Assembly: GCA_019188255.1 (NCBI GenBank)
Contig: JAETXT010000008.1
Coordinates: 3,534,001 to 3,598,000, forward strand
Origin: Verticillium longisporum
Taxonomy: Eukaryota; Ascomycota; Sordariomycetes; Glomerellales; Plectosphaerellaceae
Length of the DNA stretch: 64,000 bases
Direction of reading: 5' to 3'
A program made the position numbers and the translations under genes. The notes beneath the pieces were generated by a model. The model searched no databases, was not told the origin of the DNA, and worked only from the letters and a program-made list of their open reading frames with translations. Positions 27,516 to 41,125 of this stretch are shown piece by piece. Every line of letters starts with the position of its first letter. Within the stretch, counting starts at the first letter, position 1.

Positions 27516-30500
27516 ATGTCCACCCAGAACCTTTCCCTGCAAAGCCCGCCGTCACAACCCATGTTGCCTCTGGTTCAGGTGCACCATAAGGTGCATCCCC
27601 AATCAAACCACCAAGCAGTTCCCTCGCATTACAGCCGCCAAAATCCGAGCAGCCCCTCAGGCGACCAGCTTCCACAGTCATCAAGAGACCCCATATCTTT
27701 TCGGTCTTCGAAAGAACTCGCAAAAGCCATTCCCATTCGGAATTTGCAGCCCGGCCATCCTATCTACCATCGCACAGCCAGACTCTCGCTTCCATCCTAT
27801 GTCGCTGATCAGAATGAATACCAGCTTCGACGCAAGACTCCAAACGGGACCTTGTATGCCGGCTACGATGGCTCTCCAACGCAGCTTGCCCAAGGCCCTC
27901 CACCGTTGAAGCATATGATACTATCAGCTCCGCCGGCTGCTTCGGTAACCTCCCGGCCGCAAATGGGCCCCAATATATACTCCGCTTATCCGTCGAGCCA
28001 GCGCGCGAATGGGCTTACTTCACAAGTGTGCGACAGTCACACTTTCGATGCCGTACAGCCGGCTTCTATCACACAATGCCCGCGATCTTCTCTGCTCGAT
28101 TTCCAACAACACAGACGCTACTCGGCCGATCCTAGCACACCGCGCTTTCACGGAGCCCCGTTTGATATCAGCAATGGACCGGAACGGTGGTCAACTTGGT
28201 ATAGTGCCCAGCCACAACCTCCGTACGACACCTTGACCGCCAGAGCTGGCTGTCTGGGTGCGCCCCATGTCTCCGATTATATAGACAGCCGTCCAGATCG
28301 CAGCGAACGCCGAGACTTTGGATCTATGCCGCCTCGCAATGATCTTGGATACCCACCATCCTTGTTGCAAACGTCCTATCCTGCTGTGGAGTCTCTAGCT
28401 ATAGGATTCAATTCTTTCCAGCCTGATATGTCCACGGCCTCTCATTTTAGAGAGAAGACATTGCTTCAGGCATATCGTGCTTACATGGATTTGCTAACGC
28501 AACTTCATCATATGCGGAAGGCTGGCCCTTCGTCTCTGAGCTCTAGCGCGCTGTCAAAACTGCTTGTCTATCCAAAGCCATCGAAGCCAAAGACTTGGGA
28601 CCCCAACATAGCTCTAAGGGGGCCAGCCCACGCCACCGAGCAATCTTTCATGAATACGAGAACGAGGGCGACGCGGTTTCCACCTGCGAACATGTCTTTC
28701 GTCGGTACACCTCCAGTTGAGTGGGATGCCGGTCCTAAGCATGCCCCTGTCGTTCCAACAGCCATGACGCCGTGCCATGCTTTGCCTATGGAGATACACA
28801 AGGGCTCGCCATCGTCAAGCGCGAATGCTTCATTAGAGACTCTGACACACCTCTGTGAACAAAGCAGTTGGAAATGGATAGACGGAATGATGCTTGGAGG
28901 GTGTCTACTTTATGGGCTTGATCGCTTCGAAGACGCCTCGGACTGGTTCAGTCGAATCATTGAGCTTAACGCCAAGTGTGTACATCGCTACTGAAAGACT
29001 GCATTCGCATGGCGCTAACTTTTCGGCAGCAATGTAGAGGCTATGTCGAACAAGGCAGCGACGCTCTTCTGCCTGAACCGACAGGAAGAAGCCGAACAGC
29101 TTTGGCTCCAAGCTATCAGGATACGCCCGCAGTTCATAGAGGCTGCTGAACACCTCGTTGGCTTGCTTTACAAGAAGCGGGGCCGGGAAGCTGTCAGGAT
29201 CATTGACTTTGTCCAGCGGTCCTTGAAGCTGCCGGCCGTCACAAGCCATTCAAGAGAACTCGATTCAAAATTGGCAAGAAACTCTGAATCCAGCGACAGC
29301 CAGACCCGAACATCTTCCCTCACGTTGTCTGAGAATGCAGACGGAAAGTCGTCAGGGTTTGGATCCAGCGGTTATGCCATACCAGCAGCCGAAAACGGCC
29401 GGATGCTTGCCCTCGTGCACGCCAAGGGCACTATGCTGTATAGTCTCAAAGAAGTTGAGAGGGCATCGCGATCTTTCGAGGAAGCAGTCTTAATCAGTGC
29501 TGGACGGCAATTTGTATGCGTCCGGGACCTAGTGTTTAGAGTCCAGTCAGTCCTCTCCCCTGGTCAATGGGCGCCAGCAACGCAAGGCATCCCGAACACG
29601 GACACTTTGCCTCCTCTTCTTTTACCACCCGAGAGAGCACGGAATACTGCCGGTCTTGTTTTCCCCGGGCGCGGCAAGTTGCCAGGCCTTGTTTGTGTAC
29701 CAAACGGAGGTCCGAGGCGGGCAGCTATACAAACAACAAGCAACTCATTGTTGTCGCTTGCCAAGATCTACCAGGACACCATGTCAAGCGCAGCGGGTAG
29801 TTCGGTGCTTAACCAGCGTCCCTCCAGCATTAACGACATCCTCGCACTCTACTATTTGTCTCTTTCTTTGCAAGAAAGCCCTTCAACGGCGAACAATGTC
29901 GGCATCCTTCTTGCCAGTGTGCAACAAGCCCCCAGCGCGGCCTCACAATTCATGGTATCGAATAGACTGCAGGCGTCGGGCATACCCGGTATCTTGCCGG
30001 GGAGTGGCCTCGCGCTTGCCCTGTCTTACTACAATTACGGTCTATCGTTAGATCCAAAACATGTTCACCTCCACACCAATCTTGGAAGTCTGCTTAAGGA
30101 TATCGGCCAGTTGGATTTGGCTATCCAGATGTACGAACAAGCTGTCTCGTGCGATGGTACATTTGACATCGCCCTGACAAACTTGGCCAATGCCGTCAAG
30201 GATCGAGGCCGCACTAGCGATGCCATCGCATACTACAAGCGGGCAGTACTTTCGAATCCCGACTTCGCAGAAGCTGTGTGCGGATTATTCACGGCACTGA
30301 ATTCGGTGTGTGACTGGAGAGGACGAGGAGGCTTGCTGTTGCCCGAAAACCAATACGATCGATGGCATGTTGACGACGACGGTATGCTCGTGGATGCTGC
30401 GGTCCAGCGTCAAGCGAGTGGCCTAACGAAGAAAGTGGTCGACATTGTGCGGAAGCAACTCGAGGAGGCATCGACTTGGGGTATCGGTGCGCTTCCAGAA

Positions 30501-32333
30501 GAATATCTTACGATCTTCGTTTCACAGTTGCAACATGCGCAAGCCTTTGCTGCAGACGACGCATTCAAAATCACTTCTGGTCTTCGATCATGGTCTCGGA
30601 ACCAGTGGGAAGGCTCGCGCATTCTGCGCTTTGTCGAGCGGTCTACAAAAGCGGTTATGCGACGGTGGTACTGCGACACATATATCCTCGATCTGACAAC
30701 CAGATCAACTTACAACCGGCCGATGTTGCCGCCTGCTCTTACAGTTCCCTCCGCACCGACCGTTCTCCCATTTCACACATTTACATGTCCCTTGACCGCC
30801 CAAGATGTACGCATGATATCGCAGCGCAATGCATTGAGAATCTCATGCTCGACATTACGGGCGCCCTGGCTGCCACGCTCTGTCTATCGACCCCCTCCTC
30901 CACCATCGCCTCAACTCAACGTTGGTTATGTTTCGTCTGACTTCAACAACCATCCCCTTGCTCACCTGTAAGCTTTTCACCCGCAACGTTGTCATTTACC
31001 AAGTATTTCGTCTTTCTGACCAAATATTTCGCTAGCATGCAATCTGTGTTTGGCTTCCATGAAAAAACCAAAGTCAAAGCCTTCTGCTATGCAACCACTG
31101 CAAGTGATGGCTCCGTCCACCGTCTGCAGATTGAGCGCGAGGCACCTGTTTTCCGAGATGCAAGCAGCTGGCCGTCGGATCGCATCATTGAACAGATTGT
31201 GGCAGATGAAATCCACATACTTGTTAATCTGAACGGGTATACTAGAGGTGCCCGAAACGAGATATTCGCCGCGAGGCCAGCTCCCATCCAGATGTCTTTT
31301 ATGGGCTTCGCTGGAACATTGGGCGCAGAGTGGTGTGATTACATTTTAGCGGACACAACCGCGATCCCGCCTAGCACCCTCCGTCCATGGAGGGGAAACC
31401 TTCATGTTCCAGATGTGTTTCAAGATCAGACCGAAGAAGCGACTGGCGACTGGATTTACTCCGAAAACGTCATATTTTGTCGCGACACCTTTTTCTGCTG
31501 TGACCACGCCCAATCTTGCAGTCCGGAAGAGCGTCATTTGTCATGGGAAGATGAACAACGCCGTCGATGGCAAATGCGCAAGGAACTTTTCCCCAGTTTT
31601 TCAGACGACACTGTCATCTTGGGCAATTTCAATCAGCTTTACAAGGTGCGAACACCGAAAGCCGCTACATTAGAAAGGAAAACACTGACAACGGCGACAG
31701 ATTGATCCAAGCACTTTCCGCTCCTGGCTACGCATCCTTTCTCGTGTGCCCAAAGCGGTGCTCTGGTTGCTCCGCTTCCCTGAACTAGGCGAGACAAATC
31801 TCAAGAGGACGGCAAAGGCATGGGCTGGGGCAGAAGTAGCCAGCCGCATCATCTTTACAGATGTTGCGCCCAAACATCTTCATATTGCTCGAGCAAGAGT
31901 ATGCGACCTCTTCCTCGACACACCAGAGTGCAACGCCCACACAACAGCAGCCGATGTGTTATGGTCAAGCACTCCACTCTTGACATTTCCGCGCTACTCA
32001 TTCAAGATGTGCTCTCGGATGGCCGCCTCCATCCTCAAGGGCGCCCTACCCAAGGGTCCCGAAGGGCAACGCGCCGCTCAGGAGCTGATAGCATCGAGCG
32101 ACGAAGAATACGAATCATTGGCGATACGGTTGGCCAGCAGTCTGGCGTACAATGGAAGTAAAGAGTATGGCGAAGGAGCGGGCCGCTTGGCTGAATTACG
32201 ATACCTTCTGTGGAGGAGCAAATGGAGTTGTGCCCTTTTTGATACCCGAAGGTGGGTGGCTGACCTTGAATTGGCTTACCAGGAGGCGTGGCGAAGATGG
32301 GTCGCCGGTGAGGATGGTGATATCTATCTGTAA
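27516..32333 (+). CDS. O-GlcNAc transferase-like TPR/GT41 protein
   Basis: By family this transfers GlcNAc or a related sugar to Ser/Thr of nuclear and cytosolic proteins; the activity of fungal members is inferred. Exons are 27516-28975, 29030-30967, 31036-31645 and 31701-32333, with GT-AG introns of 54-68 bp, giving 1546 aa. The N-terminal 440 residues are low-complexity, rich in Pro, Ser and Gln. TPR repeats lie at about 448-540 and 810-915. The GT41 catalytic half runs from about 1115 to the end, with landmarks YVSSDFNNHPLAHL, VNLNGYTRGARNEIFA, QMSFMGFAGTLGAEWCDY, ILGNFNQLYKIDP and LLRFPELGETNL. A C-terminal SLiding match (FLDTPECNAHTTAADVLW) is the nucleotide-sugar binding region of the family. 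No frameshift is needed. Confidence 0.93.
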
Positions 32334-35300
32334 AGCTTCACCAACTGAGTACGACTTGGGCAAGGGACATTCATTTCTTGGACGTCGAGTATATCCTGCT
32401 CGAATAGGCCATGGGAGACGGGACTGGGTACCTTGTGCTCAAGGAAGCGTGCGTGCATTTCCTGTTTTTCGGGCTCGTGTTACGGTGACGTCTTTTTCTC
32501 CTTTGTTTCCGTCGTCTTTTTGTTTTCTTCCACATGTATAATACCCCGGACCCTCTTTCCTCACGTTTGTGAGAGGTGAGATCCCAGCGATGCCGCGAAT
32601 CCACGCTAGCAGACTCGAGCTTCTCCGAAAGAATTTCCAAGGTCATGACATTGGCAGCCGACTTGCCTGCAAATACCATTGAGGCCACATCGCACAGTTG
32701 TGGGTTCGAGACCAGTCCAAGACACGAGTCATGCGGCACGAGTCGACTTGCAGAGGATCAAGGGGAAGACACGAGGCAGGCGACGGGGTCTAGACTCGAG
32801 CTCGACCCAGGAGAATGGCACAGAACAACGGCTCGTACGAGGGCCAATAGCGCGTGCAGCGGGACGACTGGCTCGACATACGCACGTTGACCGTCGCAGT
32901 GTGCCAGTCCAACGCGGTCACAGTTCTTGGATGGCCAACTTCCGGGATGCTCCATTAATGGCGGCAAGTCGCTGCATTGGTGTGAGGGGTGGCCATGCTC
33001 AGCTGGCGCTCTGTCGCGTGGCGCGGCTGGAACTAGGGGCGGACCCAAGCAACTGGGCCTGGGCTACCTGCGTGACAGTACGGTCTTTCATTCAGACCCC
33101 TTTCCCGTCAGGTTCGCGAAACATCTCCGAGATGGGTCTAGTCAAGATTTGGATCGAGCCATTTGGACTTCCACTGCATGATGCCTAGCAATGTAGGGTG
33201 TGGCGTAGTGGATAGTTGGAAAGCAGGTGGGGGAAGTTGGCTGAGGGGAGCTGTATTGGTGTGCTAACCTACCTTAGGTGATTAAGGACTAGCTGCACTA
33301 GCAGACGTTGCTTTTTCTGGTGGCGTTTAACGGGACCGAAGCGTAGAGTGGGTCCCGAACGTTCTCGGGCGCTCCAGTGACAGTGAATTGTCGCTGTGCG
33401 TCGGCTTGGCTGCTACGAGAACCGTTGGCAATCCACCCGTCCATCAGCCGTACTATGTGTTCAGTGTGGCACAGAAGATAATGGTCCCCCAATCTCAGCA
33501 CTTATATGCTGGCTCAGTATCTCTGGCCAAGATGTTTTCTTTCCTTCTTACAGGTGGCGGTCGCACCGAGCACCCCATCGAACCGACTCTGTCGAGAGCA
33601 ACTGCTTTCCAGTACGCAAACAGGAAAACCGATGACAGTGGTGGATGGAGCGGATGGACCATAGTCAAAGGCGAGCATGTGTCAGAGTTAAGGTAGGCCC
33701 TGGGCCATCCATAGGGGCCGCCTCAATGCAACATGACCAGGGCTTGCACACAACGTTGAGCGCGTGGTATGGATGAACCTTAAGGCATCTTGTTACACTG
33801 CATACTGGGTCCGTAAGTCCCAGCTGGCTGGCTCGCGAAGCCTCCCGTCGGGCGATCAGCGCACGGGGGACAGGGGTCGCGAGCGGGGACCTTCCCTGCC
33901 ATCGCGGCCTTCAGTCTGAGATCACACCTCACCCAAGAGCCTTGGACACTCAAGGCTATTTGGGGTAGCTCGTCAGCTGAAGGCCAGACACAGCATTAGT
34001 ATGGTAGGGCAAGGGATGAAGTTTGGGGCGCCCGCCTTTCCCCTTAAGATTACACTCTACTGAAAATGTATCATGTTGACAATAATGTAATGTTCGTGAG
34101 ACAGCAGACCAAGTAAGCGAGACGGATGAGAAGGCCGTAAATCATGTTGATGGGAAACATCAGCTGCGGAGGGCAAAGCGACTGGACAAGAGTTAATTGC
34201 ATGGTTTCAGGTGTCCGCCCGCAAAGTTGCCTCGTCATGCACTGTACCTACCTACCTAACTTCGAGATAAATCCGGTCAGTCAACTCAGCAAACCCGGTA
34301 CCTAAGGTAGTCACACGATGGTGTTCGAATGTGGGAGTGATGCCTGCCCCCTGTCTCTGCCTGTCGCAGTTCCTGGTCCGCCCGGTACTAATCGCCATCG
34401 TGTGAAAAGTACGAATGCAGGAAATGGGGCCCTGGCCAGACCAAGGGGCCAAGCGCACGCTGAAAACGCTCGGTCCAGCAATAGTCGATCGGGGGCCCCA
34501 CCCGCACTCGTTGTGTTCATCGTTCACCAACTGTCCACGATCAACCGGTACCGTCCATCATCCCTTCGTGTACCCCTGCCGCTCCCAGCTTGTCATCGGG
34601 CATCGCTCGATTTTATTCTGTATTGGGCACTAGAACCGAGAGAAGTACATGTGGTGGGTTGTCGTCACTACGCCTTTGCATTCGTGTCGCGACGGGTGCG
34701 GCCCATCGCACTGTTGGCAGTTCCAGCGGCTGATCCTCTCTCTAGATCAATCGAGGTACATCCTTCCGAATATTATCATATTGCCAGCTGGGGCGCAGAT
34801 CGACCTCACAGCATCAGTGCCGAAATGTCGCCCAAGCTGGAGTACTCCATCGTTCTCGAGGCTGACTGCCCTTGCAACGCGCATTGCCAGATCACTCTGT
34901 CAACCCCCCATGATCGCTGCAACCGCTAGCTGTCTTGTGGGCGTTGCCGGGATTTTCAGCTTGTCAATGGCGGTGGCACCCCTGGCCTAGCAATGCGACA
35001 GCTCAAGCCCCTGCATTCTGGTGTCCCGAAGCGAATCGAACCAAGCCCGCCGAGATGGATTGCCGATAGATGCGACTGGAGCAGAAAATGTGAAGTGGTC
35101 AAAGTCATCTAGCTCGATATGTCCGGTCGCGCGAATAGACAGGTAGAGGCGGATCGCGATTCCATGTCGCCTGAATCAATACTTTGCTTCTTCAACCACA
35201 AGGTGGCCCCTGGTACGATCCCACGCGTGAAGATGCAAACAAACCGGGGAGCGGGGCAGGATATGGCCTGTAACATGGGTCCCTGGCAGCGATCTGCAAG

Positions 35301-36578
35301 TAGCCCATCAGTAACTCGATCCTGGGAACGGAATGGCCGTTGCGGACGATCACTTGGCACGACGTAACACCCGTCAATTCACCTGTTTTGTCATTTGCTT
35401 GGTATGTCTTGACGGATTAGGACGAAGAGTGAAAAACACAGGCTGGTGGGCAGGCGTGCCGAGTCAGTAGCATTCCCACGCCATCCCAATTTACATGCCG
35501 CACGGCAAGGCCCTGGTCACGGATGAATGAACAAACAGTCTGAAGCCTGAACACACACACAATTGAGACCTCAGCGCCATGCGCCACGCAGTCGACCCCC
35601 CAGCGACTAGGGCTACCCCGGTTGCTATCTATGCCGCCAGCAGAACTTTCCTGCCTGGAGCGCTTTGTCTCGTCACCCCCGGTCAAGTCTGGCATGGGCA
35701 GTCCTCGCGGCTCGAGCCCCAAGCCTCAATACCGCAATCCTCTCTCAGACCACTTCTACAGGGCATGCTCTACCTCGGACATGGTGCTTGTATCCCTATC
35801 CGGCGGTAGTGGAGATCTCTCTGATGGGGCCATCTCCATGGCGCCTTGCGTGGACGCACCCCCCCTTTCTCCCCCACCTCTCTGGTCCCCCCCTTCCGGA
35901 ACCGAGCCTCTGTTTCCATCAACAGCGCCGCGGCCATGAATGGCTGGAAGCGCTTGGTCTCGATGCATGCTGCTCATCGGGAGTTGCGGACTCGATACAC
36001 TGAGGGACTGTGTAGGTTTACAAAAACTCCCATCCTCCTTCTTAACTCCCGGCCACCCACCTCGCCACGCCTCCGCGTTGATTTAGATAAGCACCACATC
36101 TGAACAGACGATATCATTGAGCTGTCTATCTTTTTTTTTTCTTTGAAACTCGACGCCAGCGATACTTCCTGGCCTAAGTTAACGCGCTTCTCTCGACCAC
36201 CCAGTCAACTCAGTCACAACACTGGACTCGATCAATCTTTGACTTGGCTGACTGCTTCATCTCCTGGCGCTGTGTCCGGGTCCACCCCTACCAAGGTCAT
36301 TCCGAAGTTGCTCTCCTCTAACATTGCGACTCCCACTTCATCCCGCTGCCCTGCAGACTCGAACCCAATTGCGTACCCGACTGTTCTTCGAGCAAGTCAA
36401 AGAGCTGCTTAGTCCAGCCCTACAGATTTATTATCACAATTCAGACACAGAGTTGAATCGGTCTGCCATTCGCATCCCATCATTCGAATAATCTGCCAAC
36501 TCGTCAGGTTACACGATCACTTCGGCACACTCGACTTCACGGATCTCGATCACTCATCCTCGAGAACCGCCTTCGTGT
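32334..36578. other. Long gene-free region upstream of the MYB gene
   Basis: This is 4.2 kb with normal GC but no convincing gene. Several open frames of 70-200 codons exist on both strands (for example 34318-34929) but lack domains, splice context or a conserved look. TACCTACCTACCTAA and GGTACCTAAGGTA motifs lie at 34244-34260 and 34298-34310. A T/C-rich tract (36125-36142) and small reading frames precede the MYB start, consistent with a long promoter and leader of a developmental regulator. Confidence 0.5.
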
Positions 36579-37472
36579 ATGACCATGGCGCAAAGGAGGG
36601 GTCCGTGGTCCCAACACGAGGATGCATGTCTGATGCAGCTCGTTAGTGAGCAGGGTCCTCTTAACTGGGTTCGAATTGCTCAAACCCTAGGCACCAGGAC
36701 ACCCAAGCAGTGCAGAGAACGCTTTCACCAGAATTTGAAACCAACCCTCAACCACGAGCCCATTACAGCCGAGGAGGGTGTACAGATTGAAATCCTTGTC
36801 AATGAGCTCGGCAAACGGTGGGCAGAAATCGCTCGAAGACTTTCCGGAAGAAGCGACAACGCAGTGAAGAACTGGTGGAATGGGAACCAAAACCGTCGGA
36901 GACGCCATGACCGCAGAAGAGGCACACACCCTCGACCCAGCTATGAAGACGGCCGATATTCTTCACCAAGACCCTACCAACATCGCCCCTCTCTCACGCT
37001 TCACCCCGGGCCTAGTTCAATGCCACATGCTTCTACTACTCAATACCTATCTTCGCCAACATCGCCTGCGCACAGCTCTGGGAACTACTCACGCCATCAG
37101 CATGGCTCATCTCTTCCCTCACCAAGCTCAACAGCCTCGCCCAGGAGCGACGCACTTGATGCTGATAACACTGCACTGTCAGATTCGGGATCAAGCTACA
37201 CGACATCGCCTCGCGAACACTACACACGCGTCTCCCCCCCAGTACAACTACCGCCTCTCCGAACTGCCGTTACTTATGACTCGCTTCCCCGCTCCCTGCC
37301 GGGTGTTGGTTCGCTGCTTCACACAGCCGGGGAGAGCAGAGATGTGACCATTGCAGGCACATACCTGCCAGCGCGTTCTTCTCATTTGCCTACAGCACCA
37401 TGTTCCCCAACAGAGGATCACCGTTCGTCCAGAAGATTTTTGGCACGGTCGAAGACAGGGACTCACGGATGA
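36579..37472 (+). CDS. flbD: R2R3 MYB transcription factor, FlbD/RCA-1 type
   Basis: By family this is a nuclear regulator of asexual development: FlbD in Aspergillus, RCA-1 in Neurospora. The single exon encodes 297 aa. Two MYB repeats fill residues about 4-108. R2 carries RRGPWSQHEDACL and GPLNWVRIAQ...PKQCRERFHQNLKP; R3 carries ITAEEG and GKRWAEIARRLSGRSDNAVKNWWNG. This matches the FlbD pattern of the family. The rest is Ser/Pro-rich and low complexity, as is usual for the group. Start ATGs at 36579 and 36585 are both possible; the second has the better ACCATGG context. The very long upstream gap suggests complex regulation. Orthology is inferred from the MYB region. Confidence 0.85.
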   Translation: MTMAQRRGPWSQHEDACLMQLVSEQGPLNWVRIAQTLGTRTPKQCRERFHQNLKPTLNHEPITAEEGVQIEILVNELGKRWAEIARRLSGRSDNAVKNWWNGNQNRRRRHDRRRGTHPRPSYEDGRYSSPRPYQHRPSLTLHPGPSSMPHASTTQYLSSPTSPAHSSGNYSRHQHGSSLPSPSSTASPRSDALDADNTALSDSGSSYTTSPREHYTRVSPPVQLPPLRTAVTYDSLPRSLPGVGSLLHTAGESRDVTIAGTYLPARSSHLPTAPCSPTEDHRSSRRFLARSKTGTHG

Positions 37473-39368
37473 CTGTAGATCAGCTTGTCAACCGTTAAGT
37501 TCTGTTGATGCTAGTCGATCAGTGGCTTTTCGTTGGGTATGTATTGGATATGCGAGAGTATGTTCATAGTTGCAGGCGGCACGCAATTTTGTTTAAGGAT
37601 ACCCCTTTCGTGGCATCGATGGCCAGTTCACGCGACTGCTCACGGGGAGCAAGGTCAGTCCGCATGGAATGTAAAGGTAGACGGCAATTCAAGGATGTAC
37701 ACGATGTTGGACCACGAACAATAGAGTTCGTTGCTGGCACTGACGAGACATTTCGGGCGTTGCCAGAGGTTGCATAAAATCAGGCGATGCCGAATAGACG
37801 AGTGATTACAAGCATCGCAGGCTCAACACTTGCTCATGCTCTTCAGTTAGGGCTGAACGCAAGCTACAGCGCAACAAAATAGACGTCGAACAAGCCATTT
37901 GTGGTTTGGTGTGAAGTAGCAAGAAGGTTCGGTAGCCTCTGAAGATGGTGAATGGTGCAATCCAAAAGCTCACCCACCTGTTGCAGCAGTGGTGTATTGG
38001 ACTGTCTTGAATTCTGCTGCATCGATACCTAAGGTTGCGTCGGGCACAGGGCTGAAAACAGACAACGTTGTGCTGCAGGATGTATCTTGGGTTTGGCTGG
38101 GTCTAGACCACGAAGCGCAGCGGTTTCGCCGTGAATGACGCGTTTGTCGTGATGACACAGGGATGGACCGATTAGCCCAGCCGATCTTTCTCGGGCATGA
38201 CAAGACTGGCAGCGGCAAGGTAAAAAGGTGGGGGTGGGGGTTATTGTTCCGGTAATGGCTCGTCACCATGGCGCTCCGATACATCTGCTTGTTCCACTTA
38301 CACACATCAGGGATAGAATTTGGTACGAATCACGCAGTCTAACCTTCCCTCCAGATTCAAGGCTTCCCTTGTCTGTTGCAGTTCAACGCTCAAGTATGGA
38401 TTCAGATGTCTATGTTGACTACCGCGTCTGGCATCGAACTGTGGAGCCCCCAATACTTTAGAAACTTCCGTCTTCGGTGCCTGTGCTTGCCTGACCCGTT
38501 CCAACTGCAAGCAAAGGGAGAGATAAATAGAATCGAATGCAGGACTTGCACAGGGCGACCACAGTGGCTTTGGCCATGCCAATGCCGTAGCCCTCCTTAC
38601 TTTCGTTGCATACTCCACTTACGGTCATGACAGCATCGGTATAGGTATCTACTGGTCTTGTGCTAGGACTGGCCGCCTACGTCGACTGTTCCATTGGGCG
38701 GCAGCAGCATAGACACTGTCGGCCAAAGATTTATCCCCTTTTATTCTACTCGTTAATGCAATAAGTCACGAAGAAAGGTGGCTGGCAATTTCGGTGAGCT
38801 ATAAGCAACGGAAGCTGCCAGAAGATGATTGCCACCCAAGCGCCCTGCAAAAAAAGTGGCAGACGTGGTGCTTAGGTACCTAGATCCCCTAGCATTTCCC
38901 ACCAAAACAGAAGTCGCCTACCATCCAGTTATCCGGCCTTGCATTTCTACTACATCCTTCATCCGTTGGGGCATGGTATCGATATTTTACGTCTGCCACT
39001 TTCTTTGCAAGGCGCTTGCCACCCTAGTTGAACCTTCTCTACGCCACTTCGCACCTCCGCTTGCATGTTGGGTTTTTGCTGAACTGGCGTTTGTAATGCG
39101 GATGCTCAGTTATTGAACGTCACAGCTTCCGACCACTCATACTTCTCCACAAGCCTCGGGGGTCAATATCATGCCCCGATTCGTGTAACGATAACTCAGT
39201 TGGCTTGTTTTTAGAGTGTTGGCTGGTGGTAGAGTTCATCGCCTCCTTCCAACCAGACCGACCCCCAGCCCCGCAATGACCAGCGCTAGGCTTCTACCTA
39301 GATGCTGTTTGACAACCAAATTGGCCGAAGTCAAATACCGTCCAGTGTTTGCTTGTGCCCAAGACCGA
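37473..39368. other. Intergenic region between convergent MYB and hypothetical genes
   Basis: About 1.9 kb that holds the 3' ends of two convergent genes. Open frames are short, and one at 38829 would need a TTG start. A TTAGGTACCTAG motif lies at 38873-38884. No gene or RNA can be supported. Confidence 0.5.
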
Positions 39369-41125
39369 TCACTGTGTGTAGGCTGCACTGCTACGGCTCA
39401 CGCTCGGCCGTTCCCCGGACTGTCTGCCGACGTCCAGTAGAGTCAATCTCTGACATGCTTCAGAGATCGTATGTGCCGCGATCTTTCGACCGCTCCGAGA
39501 GCTGCGTCCGGTAGTCTCACGTATGTCTTCGGGCAAGCTGGTGGATCTATTGCGGTATTGCGGAGATCTGAAGTTCTTGCAGGGAGCCATGACAAGGCCC
39601 TGGCAGGAAATCTTCTCAGTTGGGGTTTGCTCGTGAACGTCACTGCCGTTAGAGGCCAGTGTTCTTCTGTAAGTGCTGCTGACTGTGTTCTCCTCGGGGA
39701 TCATTTCGTTTGACGAGTATCCAGTCGACTCAGCCACTTCCCCAACTTGTTCGCCCTGTAAATGTTTCCCTGGGCTCATTGAAAGAGAGGTCGTGCTTGC
39801 ATTGTGCCTATCGATGACGGAATTGTCGTAGCATTGTTTCCTTGGAGATGTATAGCGGTGGCTGACCATCGGGAGCCTGTCATCGCCAGCTTGGAATGAG
39901 AAAATGCGGCGATGGTGTATCTCCGTGATGTCCTCGTCTTCGCCGCGGTCCGAATCATCGAATTTATCCGTCGAATATGAGTAAAGTGCCACTGAACCGG
40001 CCGCGAGGTGATCGCTTAGGCGAGAACGTAAGAAGTCGTCAAGCTTCGCGGTGCCCGGACCCAGACATAGCCCAGGTTTTGGATGTTTAGAGTTTGCATC
40101 CCGGCGGCCCAGATGCAGTTCAGGCTCTTGTGAACTACTGCCCACATTAACGACAGACGTCGCGGCACGTCGTCTCTGGCCAGGTCTCCGGCGCAGGCTG
40201 TGGCGGCGAAGCCGCTCACTGCTGATGACATCGGCGTCCGGGGTCAAGTCTTGCCGAATAGTCACTGAGCAGGCTCATGTTAGTTGTTATAAAGTAACGG
40301 TCCAAACAGGCGTGTTTGTATTTCACTTACAAATTGAGCGATGTGATGCGAATCGCTGAGGCTTCCTTGGAAGTCTTGTTTCATTAGGGCAACAGACATC
40401 GCCATGTTCGACATCAGCGCCTGCTTGAGCATGCTGAGAGGGCATAGGATCATCCTCTGCGCCGTCCGTCAAGTCACGAATGCGTGCCTTGAACCGCCTT
40501 GACTCGGCCAGGCTGCGATCCACAACGCTCCCGGATCTCGCAAGCACAACAGCCGCAACACCTTCGGGGGCAGCTCGGGCCAAGAGCAACTCAAGCCGGC
40601 GGATTTCAGCCTTGTAATCGCTCTCCTTCTTCCCCCAATCTATTGACATTGTCGTGAACTCGTCCAAGCTTCTTCTTTTGTTTCAGTCTCCTCTTCAAGC
40701 AATTGCTGTGTCTCGTGTAGGGAGGTTTGTAATCCCGAAAATCCTTCGAGTAGATGTCGAACATGTGGGTCGAACTCTACCGGGAGCGGTGTTGAGACCG
40801 ATTTCGTCATCATAATGGTGTATAGGATGTCAACAGTCTGATCAAGGGTTGGGTGATGCCAGGCGTGTGCCCTGTCGTCGACGATTTCTTCGAGAGCCGC
40901 AGGGGCTTGCGGAAGACGCGCCTTGTGCGAAGCTCGTTCTGCCCTCAGCATTCTTTCTTGGTCTATGTTCAGAGACGAGACACCATTGCACAAGCTTGTC
41001 GTCGCTTGTCGGCGGGCTTCGCACGCACCTGCCGTTGAGTTGCTGTTGTCGGACGTGCAAGTGTTCATACTTGGCTCATGAGCGCCGGAGTGTTGCCAGG
41101 GTCGGAACCAGTCTAGAGCAGACAT
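39369..41125 (-). CDS. Conserved-looking hypothetical protein, one frameshift
   Basis: I do not recognise the family. Exons on the minus strand are 41125-40331 and 40264-39369, with a 66-bp intron that has GTAAGTG donor, AACTAAC branch point and CAG acceptor. The frame shifts once at about 40663-40668 (minus-strand GAAGAAGCTTGG); one extra A there joins the upstream and downstream frames and gives 563 aa with an exon sum divisible by three. The protein has an N-terminal polar region, a helical stretch rich in Glu/Gln/Leu (about 125-190) that looks like a coiled coil, an Arg-rich segment after the intron and a long disordered Ser-rich tail. There is no signal peptide or membrane segment. Splicing quality and frame rescue argue that it is a real gene. 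Confidence 0.7.

Noticed and set aside
34318..34929. 203-codon + frame upstream of the MYB gene
   Set aside because: Arg/Pro/Ser-rich composition, no domain, no splice context, overlapped by other frames on both strands.
35020..35060. tRNA-like T-arm string (GAATCGAACC)
   Set aside because: I could not find a matching acceptor stem, D-arm or anticodon arm around it on either strand.
38829..39116. 95-codon + frame
   Set aside because: It begins at TTG, not ATG, and has no recognisable domain; not credible as a fungal nuclear gene.
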